Assembly: GCA_964236535.1 (NCBI GenBank)
Contig: CAXSEF010000135.1
Coordinates: 1-6,643 of the forward strand
Origin: CAXSEF01 sp964236535
Lineage (GTDB): Bacteria > Pseudomonadota > Alphaproteobacteria > Acetobacterales > Acetobacteraceae
Length of the DNA stretch: 6,643 nt
Direction of reading: 5' to 3'
Both the position numbers and the translations under genes were made by a program. The notes beneath the pieces are model-generated. The model was not told the DNA's origin. It did no database searches and was given only the letters and a program-made list of their open reading frames with translations. Below, in pieces: positions 1 through 6,565 of this stretch. Positions within the stretch are counted from its first letter, which is position 1. Every line of letters starts with the position of its first letter.

Positions 1-55
1 CGTCCACGCTCCCCACCCTCTTCGCGCGCACTAACAAGCAGTTTGCAACAGAGCC
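1..55 (+). mobile_element. Terminal 55 bp of an IS6-family insertion sequence (right end)
   Basis: This is the end of an insertion sequence that enters from the left edge of the window. Bases 41-55 read GTTTGCAACAGAGCC, the exact reverse complement of the 15-bp end at 6566-6580, and match the GGCTCTGTTGCAAA type terminal repeat I know from IS6/IS26-family elements such as IS6100. The sequence inside this end differs from the sequence inside the end at 6566. It is therefore probably the opposite, transposase-distal end of a similar element, which would put the two copies in direct orientation. A frame from base 2 stops at 32-34 and could be the transposase C-terminus, but 30 bases are too few to prove it. 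Strand is inferred. Confidence 0.7.
41..55 (-). repeat. IS6-family terminal inverted repeat (copy 1)
   Basis: On the minus strand it reads GGCTCTGTTGCAAAC, identical over all 15 bases to the plus-strand sequence at 6566-6580. The outer end is base 55, so the cargo segment begins at base 56. Confidence 0.8.
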
Positions 56-168
56 GTTAGGCAAGCAGGCCAGGGGCAGACAGGCCAACAAGAGGGCTGG
101 AGGCTCAGCAAACTCCCAAGAGCGGCAACGATCTTCACCCAACCGCACCGGTTCGCACCATAAAAAGG

Positions 169-197
169 CTGACAGGTGATAGGAAGACGGCTATATT
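169..197 (+). promoter_or_regulatory. Sigma70-like promoter of the toxin-antitoxin module
   Basis: A -35 box CTGACA (169-174) is separated by exactly 17 bp from a -10 box TATATT (192-197). Each has five of six consensus bases. Transcription would begin near base 204, about 20 bases upstream of the ATG at 224, just before the ribosome binding site GGAGAG (213-218). This position argues against a coding start at base 176. Ribbon-helix-helix antitoxins usually repress their own promoter, so an operator probably overlaps it, but I see no clear palindrome. Confidence 0.6.
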
Positions 198-223
198 GGC
201 AGTCCTTTCCTTGGAGAGCTTCT

Positions 224-508
224 ATGCGCGATGCCTTCACTATGCGGTTCCGATCCGAGGTCGCCGAGTTCGTGCAAGCGCAGGCGAGCGCGGGCAATCG
301 CAGCGTGACCAACTTTGTCGAAACCCTGCTGCTGCGGGAAAAGAGCCGCTTCGAGGAAAGCCAGCGCCAACTCACCGTGCAGGCGGTTGCCGACTTGCTG
401 CGGTATGAGCGGCACGACCTGGTGCGCGACGCGGACGAGGCCGACGCCGAGTATGTCGCCCGCAGCGAGCTGTTCGGGGCGCTGCTCGACCACGCCCGGC
501 ACGGGTGA
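224..508 (+). CDS. Ribbon-helix-helix antitoxin-like protein
   Basis: A 94-residue protein that probably neutralises the toxin encoded by the next gene and represses the shared promoter. The N-terminal part fits the ribbon-helix-helix (MetJ/Arc) fold: a short strand FTMRFRSEV (about residues 5-13), a helix around residues 14-24 and a second helix with SVTNFVETLLLRE (about 27-39). The charged, helical C-terminal half (about 40-94, rich in R, E and D) would be the toxin-binding part. The ATG at 224 is chosen because GGAGAG lies 5 bases upstream and the promoter's -10 box lies just before. An in-frame ATG at 176 falls inside the promoter spacer. The stop overlaps the next start by 4 bp (GTGA). 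Pairing with a PemK/MazF-like protein strengthens the call; the partner specificity is inferred. Confidence 0.82.
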   Translation: MRDAFTMRFRSEVAEFVQAQASAGNRSVTNFVETLLLREKSRFEESQRQLTVQAVADLLRYERHDLVRDADEADAEYVARSELFGALLDHARHG

Positions 509-942
509 CGGTCCCGGCGCTTCAGCAGGGAGATTTCGTCTGGTGCGCCTTCCCTGAACGGGAGGCCCCGTTGTGCCCCGGCCCGCTGCATGTGGCCTAC
601 ACGCTCGCTGTGGCAGCTGTGGGCGGCGGCTATGGCATCATGACCGCCTACACCACCAGCCAGCCCTGGGCAGGGGCGCTGCCCCACGGCGTTATCGCCT
701 TTGACAGCACGGAGGCAGCCAGTCTCGGCCAGGCGCGCGTCTTCGTGCTCGACCTCCGCCGGCTGGCCTATCTTCCTCTCACGGCAGCCTGGTTCCCGCG
801 CGTAGGGGAGGAAAATCTTGGGGTGCTCGGCCGTGCGCCGAAGGCGTTGCGGGATCGGGTGAATGCGACGGCGACGGAGTTGGCAAAGCGGCGGCCTGAG
901 ACCTTGAGGCGGAGCGGACCGCTCTGGGGACCTGCAGTCTGA
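505..942 (+). CDS. PemK/MazF-like toxin of a type II toxin-antitoxin pair
   Basis: A 145-residue protein starting with GTG inside the antitoxin stop codon (GTGA overlap), which implies coupled translation. The N-terminus GDFVWCAFPE (about residues 9-18), followed by a proline/glycine-containing loop (CPGPLHVAYTL) and a strand with TAYTTSQPW, follows the beta-barrel start of PemK/MazF/CcdB-type toxins. MazF and PemK members cleave mRNA. The C-terminus is long for MazF (about 110 residues is common) and ends in a basic helical tail. The divergent loop residues mean RNase activity is inferred from the fold, not proven. The pair lies convergent to, and 60 bp from, the remnant 3' end of a Tn3-family transposase gene. 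Toxin-antitoxin pairs are known passengers of Tn3-family transposons, so this is probably part of the original transposon. Confidence 0.75.
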   Translation: MTVPALQQGDFVWCAFPEREAPLCPGPLHVAYTLAVAAVGGGYGIMTAYTTSQPWAGALPHGVIAFDSTEAASLGQARVFVLDLRRLAYLPLTAAWFPRVGEENLGVLGRAPKALRDRVNATATELAKRRPETLRRSGPLWGPAV

Positions 943-1001
943 CCTGACCGTTTCCCGTTCGACGCCAGCGGCGGCGCACTTCCCTTGTACGTTTTCCGCC
1001 C

Positions 1002-1190
1002 TTACGCAGCCATGGCTGCGGGCCACTCGGCTTCCATACCGCGCAGTGGTCTCAACCCGTCTGGTCCGAGGTTGCTGGTAGCGTTCCAGAGGTAATCGCC
1101 CGTAAGGTTGATATGCTGCCACCCCAGCAGGGCGAGAGATGATCCTAATAAGGATGGACAGCACAATACTTCTTGGACAACTCTCTTATC
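1002..1190 (-). pseudogene. tnpA: Tn3-family transposase, C-terminal remnant
   Basis: Reading the minus strand to the TAA at 1004-1002 gives a peptide with GWQHINLTGDYLW followed by GPDGLRPLRG. This is the hallmark C-terminal end of Tn3-family transposases (GWxHINLTGDYxW...RPLR). Upstream residues RVVQEV and P..LL...L..LGW also fit the family, up to about base 1190. Only about 60 of the usual 950-1000 residues remain and there is no local start, so it cannot encode a transposase. It is on the same strand as, and in the expected order with, the N-terminal and middle remnant at 5575-6565. Its wobble bases are less GC-rich than that other piece (it uses TTA TTA GGA TCA), so it may have decayed separately or come from a different Tn3 element. 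Confidence 0.85.
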
Positions 1191-1484
1191 GCGAGACCTT
1201 CCACGCAGGTAAACACCATGATGTTTACCTGCGTGGAAACACGCCGCGAAAGGATGGCGTCATACCCTGCTTGATTAGCAGTAGAACGTTGTCTTGATTT
1301 TTATAGCGACAGTGGCTTGTCAGTAAGGGACGAAAGAAGTTCAGTGACGTTCCTGCAGTGCGATTCCAACCAAGGTGAGTTCGAGGTGCGCCAACGCGGC
1401 CGTTTCTTTCCTTCAAATTATTGGATGACTGCGATAGACTTTTGCTGACCTGGACATAGGCTAACTTACTTGCTTCTCGGCCGC
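1191..1484. other. Non-coding, AT-richer stretch downstream of the HEPN gene
   Basis: Apart from the palindrome at 1199-1238, I find no supportable gene, RNA or terminator. Base composition falls to roughly 42-50% GC in 60-base blocks between 1261 and 1380, against about 78% in part of the right-hand Tn3 remnant. Minus-strand frames stay open only in short pieces (for example about 24 codons near 1340-1410), with no recognisable motif. It probably contains the left boundary of the inserted cassette. Confidence 0.6.
1199..1238. repeat. 40-bp palindrome with perfect 17-bp arms
   Basis: The left arm TTCCACGCAGGTAAACA (1199-1215) and right arm TGTTTACCTGCGTGGAA (1222-1238) are perfectly complementary around a 6-base loop CCATGA. 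No T-run follows on either strand, so it is not a classical intrinsic terminator. It lies about 250 bases downstream of the HEPN gene and within 10 bases of where Tn3 transposase homology fades. It could be a large operator, a bidirectional transcription barrier, a cruciform-forming recombination site or a junction left by insertion. Its role is unknown. Confidence 0.85.
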
Positions 1485-3566
1485 CTACCGGCGCGACCCG
1501 GCCCCCCCACCAGCTACAGGCCCGCGCACTCCGCGTTGCAGGATAGGCTGCCACTTCGCGGGATAGGCAGGGTCGGGCAGCTGGCCGTCCATCCTGCCGA
1601 AGGGTAACTGCAGCGCCTCAACTGCCTGTGCCGTCGGCTTGGCTCCGTGATCGAGAAGGACGCGGGTTTGCGCATCGTCGCGGGCCATCACCACGCGCGT
1701 CAGGAGATCGTAAGGTGGTTGCGCGGAGAACGAGCATGCCCGGCTGGGGCGATTGAGGTCGAAGCCCATAGGCTGCAACACATCCAGCAACCCGCCTAGA
1801 TCGACGTCGTCGCTGCCGACGACCGCGCACAGCTTCTCGAATATGCTGTCTTGCGGCAGTTCCACCTTCAGGGCGGCGTAGAGCCGCAGCGCTTCGATGT
1901 CGTGCCGCTCCACCGCCGCCACGGCGCCGGCGGCATCAGGCGACAGCCCACGTGCACGAAGCTCCTCGGCGGGCAACAGCGACGGTTGGTTCGCCAACCG
2001 AGACGTCAGCAGCGCCCGGTACTTGGAAGTGAACGCTGCAGGGCGTCCCGTGGTGAAGTCCTGCACGTTCATTTCGTCGAAGGCTTGGAACATGGCTGGC
2101 GTTACCCGGACGCCCCGGGCGAGCAGGTCCTCGACCGCGGGACCGTTCGCCGCTCGGATCGCGCCAGTCAGGAGCGGCTCCGCCGTATCGCGTAAGTTCT
2201 GGCAGTTTTGCTGTGGCTGCGTCACGTCGAGCCCGGCCCGGATCGCAAGATCGAGCATGGCCGGAATATTGGGTCCCTTGGCCTGGATAAGCCGGCAGAT
2301 CGTGTAGGCAGGGTTGTTCAGCGCCATGCCCGCTGCCTCGAACAGCTTCGCCTCGCGCACGTTGCCGCTCACCACTGCCTCAACGTATCGGTCCGCCGTC
2401 CAGGGTACGCCCAGGTTTGCAAGCTCCTTTTGCGGATCCTGGCTGGTCTCCTTTTTAACCTGGCTGACGGTCGTCTCGATCCGGCTGACACCGAGTTGGA
2501 TGTTGCCGGTCATGTACAACGTCGCGCCGATCCCCGCGCTGGCGACCACGGCGACCACTACTAGAACGCCGGCCAGGCGGAATAGTGATCCGAGCTTCGA
2601 CTCGATACGGATAGTTGCCCCGCGCAAAAAGACGCTGTCCTCCTCCGTCCTAGACGCGCGTTTCTGCAACTCCGCCACCCAAGTCGGAATGGATGCTCCA
2701 TCGTCCAGCATTGAGTTTGGATCGACGACGGTCTTGCCGGTCGCATGGGCTTCGGCGAGAGGTTGGGTGACCTCCTCGTAGTATAGGGCCAGTAATGCGA
2801 TTTGGTTTTGCGTGATTGGCTTATGGTGCGCGACTCGATTCCGCAGTTCCCTCGCATCCTCAAGGAAGTTGCGTAATGTCACGCGCTTGTCGGGGTAGAG
2901 CCGCAGGAAGGATGTGGTCTCGTAGAATTTCGCGTAGTGCGCGGGATACTCGTCCTCGTCCACAAAAAGCTGGATCAGTGGCTGAAACTCCAGCCCGGTC
3001 AGCACGTCGCCGCCGTCCGCGGCGCGCAACCACTTGTCGACCTCGCCCGGACGTAGTCGGCGCAGCCGGTCGTGCAGAGCTTCCCGCGTAGCACTGCTCT
3101 CCGCGATCGCCGCGCGTAGCAGCAATTCCAGAGTTCGCAGCCGCCGATTGGCCGCATCCTCGTCGTCGGCGCTCGGCGCAACCACCCCGGTCTGCGGGAA
3201 CTCCGGCACGCGGGAACGCACCAAGTCGAGCCAGAAGTGCAGGCGCATCATCGCCAGGGTGGCGGTTCGGACGACGGCGGCGGGCTCGGAGCCGGTGACC
3301 CCACCAGCCTCGCAGGCCTTCAGCACCACTTCGGAAAGCTTCTTGAGTTCGCCGAGCCGCAGCGTGGCGGCCGCCGTTTTCTGGTCGGGCAGTTTCTGCC
3401 AGCGGTTCTTCGCTTCATCCAGCGTTGCTGGGGCCGGCTTGCGGTCGCCGAGGAAGGCGAGAAGCCGCCCCATGGCGCCTAGCGTGAGCGCCCGCAGCGG
3501 CGGTAGTGGCGGTAGCTGCCCGGTCATGCGCACGGCCGGCGGCCCAGCGGCTGTCGGGTCGGTCAC
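1485..3566 (-). CDS. Membrane-anchored HEPN-domain protein with C-terminal ankyrin-like repeats
   Basis: A 693-residue protein I do not recognise as a named family. An N-terminal helical half (about 1-285) contains ELRNRVAHH (residues 240-248), the R-N-x3-H signature of HEPN domains of the Swt1/Abi-like type, commonly metal-independent RNases in toxins and abortive infection. A single hydrophobic span follows (about 329-352, GVLVVVAVVASAGIGATLYM). The C-terminal part (about 385-675) has degenerate ankyrin-like helix pairs, for example YVEAVVSGNVREAKLFEAAG (394-413), LTGAIRAANGPAVEDLLARG (466-485) and VVMARDDAQTRVLLDHG (625-641). Basic residues precede the span, suggesting the HEPN side is cytoplasmic and the repeat side periplasmic. 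The GTG start at 3566 overlaps the upstream stop by 4 bp (GTGA); an ATG 13 codons later lacks a ribosome site. HEPN identity is fairly secure; RNase activity and an immune role are inferred. Confidence 0.85.
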   Translation of the reverse strand: MTDPTAAGPPAVRMTGQLPPLPPLRALTLGAMGRLLAFLGDRKPAPATLDEAKNRWQKLPDQKTAAATLRLGELKKLSEVVLKACEAGGVTGSEPAAVVRTATLAMMRLHFWLDLVRSRVPEFPQTGVVAPSADDEDAANRRLRTLELLLRAAIAESSATREALHDRLRRLRPGEVDKWLRAADGGDVLTGLEFQPLIQLFVDEDEYPAHYAKFYETTSFLRLYPDKRVTLRNFLEDARELRNRVAHHKPITQNQIALLALYYEEVTQPLAEAHATGKTVVDPNSMLDDGASIPTWVAELQKRASRTEEDSVFLRGATIRIESKLGSLFRLAGVLVVVAVVASAGIGATLYMTGNIQLGVSRIETTVSQVKKETSQDPQKELANLGVPWTADRYVEAVVSGNVREAKLFEAAGMALNNPAYTICRLIQAKGPNIPAMLDLAIRAGLDVTQPQQNCQNLRDTAEPLLTGAIRAANGPAVEDLLARGVRVTPAMFQAFDEMNVQDFTTGRPAAFTSKYRALLTSRLANQPSLLPAEELRARGLSPDAAGAVAAVERHDIEALRLYAALKVELPQDSIFEKLCAVVGSDDVDLGGLLDVLQPMGFDLNRPSRACSFSAQPPYDLLTRVVMARDDAQTRVLLDHGAKPTAQAVEALQLPFGRMDGQLPDPAYPAKWQPILQRGVRGPVAGGGAGSRR

Positions 3567-5203
3567 GCGTGCGCCTGCGACGACAGGTGCTGGTTCTCCC
3601 GGGCGACAGAGACGGCCTCATCATGCAGGTGCTCGTCTAACGCCTCGAGATTGTCGTCTTCCTCGATCTCGTGGCTGTCCAAGTGCCGGGAAGTGGCATA
3701 CCAGCCGGCGATCGCAGCCATCACTAGGCAGACTGCAAACATTCCCGTCCCAATCCAGCGGGCGTCTTCGACATGCACGTATTCGCTTACAATAGTACGG
3801 AGCTCTTTCACCGCGGCCAGTGAGGTTAGCAAAGTCAGCATGAACGTCAGCAATCCCTGAAAGGGTGCCCGCCCGCGCTCCCGCCGGTCGGCGGTCCTCT
3901 TACGCGCCAGGGCTGTGACGAACTGAAGATGCCGGGACGCTTCTGTCACGTCCTCGCGCATCTTGCGGTCGAGGCTGTCGTTGCAAAGCGCCTTCCGGAA
4001 GGCGTCGTAGGCCAGGTTGTGCATCGTCACCTCGCTGGCCAATGGGATGCGGAAGCGGCGGCGGAACAGAAGAAAGCGCGCCAGGAGATGGCGCAACTGT
4101 GCGGCGTCGCTTTTGATCCCAATGACGGCATGCGCGCCGGCTGCCCGCTCCGACAGGCGGAGCAGCATGACGTGCTCGTGCAGGGCCAGCAAGGCCAGAG
4201 CGAAGTAGCGCTGCACCATCGTGCCGGCCAGCGCATGCGCGGCGTGCTCGCCGGTTCCTTCGACCAGCGTTGCCACTCCCTCCAAGCTCGCGGCGTGGAG
4301 CACCGACTCGAACGGCTGCAGAAACACCGTGCCGGACCCACGCCCCTCGTCAGCCTTCGTGGGCAGGTAATCCGAATTGTAGTGCCGGCTCAGTCGCCAA
4401 GCGGCCGCTTGGATGTCGGCCGCGCCAGCCAGGGCGTGATGGGCCAGAGTGTAGCTGAATATCCGGTTGCTCGGTATCAGCTCACATGCCGTTCCGGCCA
4501 GCAGTGTCGCCACCAGCGTATGCAGCGAGAACAGCGATTGCGGATGTTCCAGGCAAGCCCAGCCAAGTGTGCCGCGGCGAGCGTGGGTAATCGCGTGTAC
4601 TAATTCCTGCACGGTATTGAGATCTGGTGCCGGCTCGGCGATGCGCAGCATTACCACGACGAACCCTATGCCGGACGTCAGCAGGAGGAGTTGCAGTTCG
4701 TCAATAGACAGGATTACTTCTGTCCGCGTTTCACAGCCAGCCGCCGCCAGCCGCTCCCGGGCGCTACGCGTCAGGTGGAGGACGGGCCCGCTCCCGCGGC
4801 GATAGCCGGCTAGGGTGGCCGGGTCTCCTTTCGGCCGTAGGCTAACGCCGTTGACCACGGCTTGCCCGGCGGCAGTCAGTTTTAAACAGGCCGTCGAGCG
4901 GCTGGCGTCCGCTGACGCCGCACTAGCACCGAACGCTACCGCAACGACTTCGTGCAGATCGTCGCCTAGGAGGAAACTGCTTACCTCGAAGATCGGGGCA
5001 GGCTTTGCCCGGTCCGGCGAGACCAGCCGGAACGGTGTCGCGGTCAAGCTGGCGAGTGTGACTTTGTCCAGTCCCAGTGAAGTTAGGCCCACTAGCTCGC
5101 CACCTGGACTGGCCCTTAGCTCGAACGGCAGCACGACCCGCACCGCATGCGTCTTCAAGGTCTGCAGCATCGCCTTGGGCTGCAAGGCCACAACATCATT
5201 CAT
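3563..5203 (-). CDS. Two-span membrane protein with large soluble N-terminal domain (CorA-like topology)
   Basis: The first gene of the operon encodes 546 residues of no family I can name. Residues about 1-440 look soluble. They include beta-rich stretches (HAVRVVLPFEL at 19-29), a hydrophobic segment near 163-190 (LQLLLLTSGIGFVVVMLRIA) that is more likely a buried strand or helix pair than a span, and a long helical part. A basic helix (KRTADRRERGR, about 435-445) leads into two spans near 448-468 and 483-503, joined by a short loop (about 469-482), then an acidic tail (HEIEEDDNLEALDEH). A cytoplasmic domain, long helix, C-terminal hairpin and charged tail resemble CorA-like channels, but I see no GMN motif, so homology is only suggested. 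The ATG at 5203 follows GGTGA at a short spacing. The stop overlaps the HEPN gene's start, so the products are probably made together and may interact in the membrane. Confidence 0.85.
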   Translation of the reverse strand: MNDVVALQPKAMLQTLKTHAVRVVLPFELRASPGGELVGLTSLGLDKVTLASLTATPFRLVSPDRAKPAPIFEVSSFLLGDDLHEVVAVAFGASAASADASRSTACLKLTAAGQAVVNGVSLRPKGDPATLAGYRRGSGPVLHLTRSARERLAAAGCETRTEVILSIDELQLLLLTSGIGFVVVMLRIAEPAPDLNTVQELVHAITHARRGTLGWACLEHPQSLFSLHTLVATLLAGTACELIPSNRIFSYTLAHHALAGAADIQAAAWRLSRHYNSDYLPTKADEGRGSGTVFLQPFESVLHAASLEGVATLVEGTGEHAAHALAGTMVQRYFALALLALHEHVMLLRLSERAAGAHAVIGIKSDAAQLRHLLARFLLFRRRFRIPLASEVTMHNLAYDAFRKALCNDSLDRKMREDVTEASRHLQFVTALARKRTADRRERGRAPFQGLLTFMLTLLTSLAAVKELRTIVSEYVHVEDARWIGTGMFAVCLVMAAIAGWYATSRHLDSHEIEEDDNLEALDEHLHDEAVSVARENQHLSSQAHA

Positions 5204-5574
5204 GCGTCACCCATTGCCCGTAGGGCTCCAGCCCATACCATTGCAAACGACCGATTGCGGCAAGCCGACCGCGCGAGTGCTTGCGATGCTCGACGCTGTG
5301 ACTGGCCTAGGCGCTGTATGACGCCGTCGTGTCGTTTTTCACGTACCAAAGCCGCCCCTCGCTCGCGCGCTTCTACGACGAAGCCTCAAGCAATATAGCA
5401 ACGGATTGCCCTTTCGTTGTATCCGAAGTCGGCGGCCTGTGGTCGGGCAAATGGATCGGAGCGGGACCTCATCGGAAGTCGCGGGTCGGCACCTTGATCC
5501 CCGACCCGATTACCAAATCAGGGATGAAGATATCCCTTACCGGCCGTCCGCCCGGCCCGCGCCGGGTCCGGTCC
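5204..5574. other. Intergenic region upstream of the two-gene operon
   Basis: This stretch separates the operon start from the Tn3 transposase remnant and should hold the operon promoter on the minus strand and the right boundary of the inserted cassette. I find no convincing -35/-10 pair; a minus-strand TATATT near 5392-5397 has no good -35 box. Two small inverted repeats are visible: 8-bp arms CGGGTCGG (5482-5489) and CCGACCCG (5501-5508), and 6-bp arms AGGGAT (5520-5525) and ATCCCT (5532-5537). A plus-strand frame from a GTG at 5329 is open but runs into antisense of the transposase remnant, so I do not call it a gene. Confidence 0.5.
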
Positions 5575-6565
5575 GCGGAGGCCGCTGCCGCCGCTGTCCA
5601 GCACCGCGTCGCGCCAAGCCGGGCGCAAAAAGCTGTTCGGCAGGCTCTTCGGCCACTTCCGGCCGCCGCTGCCATAGGACGCTTGCAGCAGCTCCACCGC
5701 ACGCAGCGTCGCCGCGGCGGCGGGCACGGCGCGAAGCCGGAAGGCGTTGAGGAACAGGGGGCCGAGCCGATGCAGCACGGGCCAAGCGCGCGCGGCCAGC
5801 GCGGGCAGGTCCACCTTGTTCGGGCGGGCCAGGCGCTCGGCTTCGGCCATGCTTGCGGCTAGCCGCTCCAGCCGACTGAGTCCGCAACAGCGCCGTCTAG
5901 GTCGGCGTCACCGTCCTTGGCCGCAATCAGGGCGGTGCCGAGCCGGACCAGGAGGCGCACCTTGTCGTTAATGGCTCTTGCGTCGCGCAACAGGGTGTCC
6001 TCCTCGCGCGCTTCGGCGCGGCGGAACATGCGTCCCACCGCGCGCTCGAACAGGCCGACGCCGTCATCGGTCAGGCGGGCCGTGGTGTCCAGCACGGTCG
6101 CAACCAGGGTGGCCCGGCGGCGGAGCAGCGACAGCGCCCGCAGGTGCTGGGCGGTGTAGCGTCCCCCTCGCGGGCCAGCTTCCGGAGCCGTTCCGGATGA
6201 ACGCCGTCGGTGCAGGCGGGGTTGAGGCCGACGGCGCGCAGGCAAGTCAACTGCTCCACGATGCGGGCGAGAGCCTTGTGGCCAGGCGCACCCGGTGGCT
6301 GCCGCGCCCCAGCCCAGCACGCTCAGGGGCGTGCCCTCCTTGGGCGCAAGCAGCGCGTCCAACACTTCGGCTTGGGCAGGGGACAGGTTGCGGGTGAGTT
6401 GGCCAGCGACGTGGCGCTCGGCTACGACCAGGACTGCGGCGATCAGGCGCTCGACCACGCTCAGGCCGGGAGCGACGATCCGGCGCCGGCGCAGCTCGTC
6501 CATCAGCGCCGCAGTGATCGCCAGGGCGTTCGTGGTGGCCAGCGCCACCGGCAGCAGCCAGGCCA
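5575..6565 (-). pseudogene. tnpA: Tn3-family transposase, N-terminal/middle part, frameshifted and truncated
   Basis: Joining three minus-strand frames restores a continuous Tn3-family (DUF4158-type) transposase segment. It runs from AWLLPVALATTNALA, through DELRRRRIVAPG, VHPERLRKLAREG, RYTAQHLRALS, RRRATLVATVLDT, LLRDARAINDKVRLL and MAEAERLARP, to FLRPAWRDAVLD. Single-base shifts break it in a G run at 6307-6310 (one extra base), in a G run at 6163-6167 (one base lost) and at 5859-5866 (one base lost, creating a TAG). The 5' part is cut at 6565 by the IS6 element, so roughly the first 130 residues are missing here. The 3' part stops near 5575, before the catalytic domain. The gene is dead. 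The matching C-terminal end lies at 1002-1190, with the two-gene operon between. Confidence 0.88.

Noticed and set aside
943..1001. A possible Tn3-type 38-bp terminal repeat just after the transposase stop
   Set aside because: The region contains CGTTTTCCG-like fragments, but there is no GGGG-started 38-bp repeat and no partner copy in the window.
31..1164. A 377-codon open frame on the minus strand across the toxin-antitoxin region
   Set aside because: It is antisense to the well-supported antitoxin and toxin, has a low-complexity Arg/Ala/Ser-rich composition typical of GC-rich shadow frames, and has no recognisable motif.
1199..1238. Intrinsic terminator
   Set aside because: The stem is strong but no T-run follows on either strand; reported instead as an unexplained palindrome.
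1225..1554. A 109-codon open frame on the minus strand running out of the HEPN gene's 3' end
   Set aside because: Its first part overlaps the HEPN gene in another frame and the rest crosses AT-richer non-coding DNA and the palindrome. It has no motif or start signal.
3034..3795. A 253-codon open frame on the plus strand inside the operon
   Set aside because: It is antisense to both operon genes, with Ser/Arg-rich shadow composition; the minus-strand frames carry the domain signals.
5329..5862. A 177-codon open frame on the plus strand starting with GTG
   Set aside because: More than half is antisense to the conserved Tn3 transposase remnant and is Arg/Ala/Gly-rich there. The first 65 or so residues look less random, but I recognise no family and see no ribosome binding site strong enough to support it.
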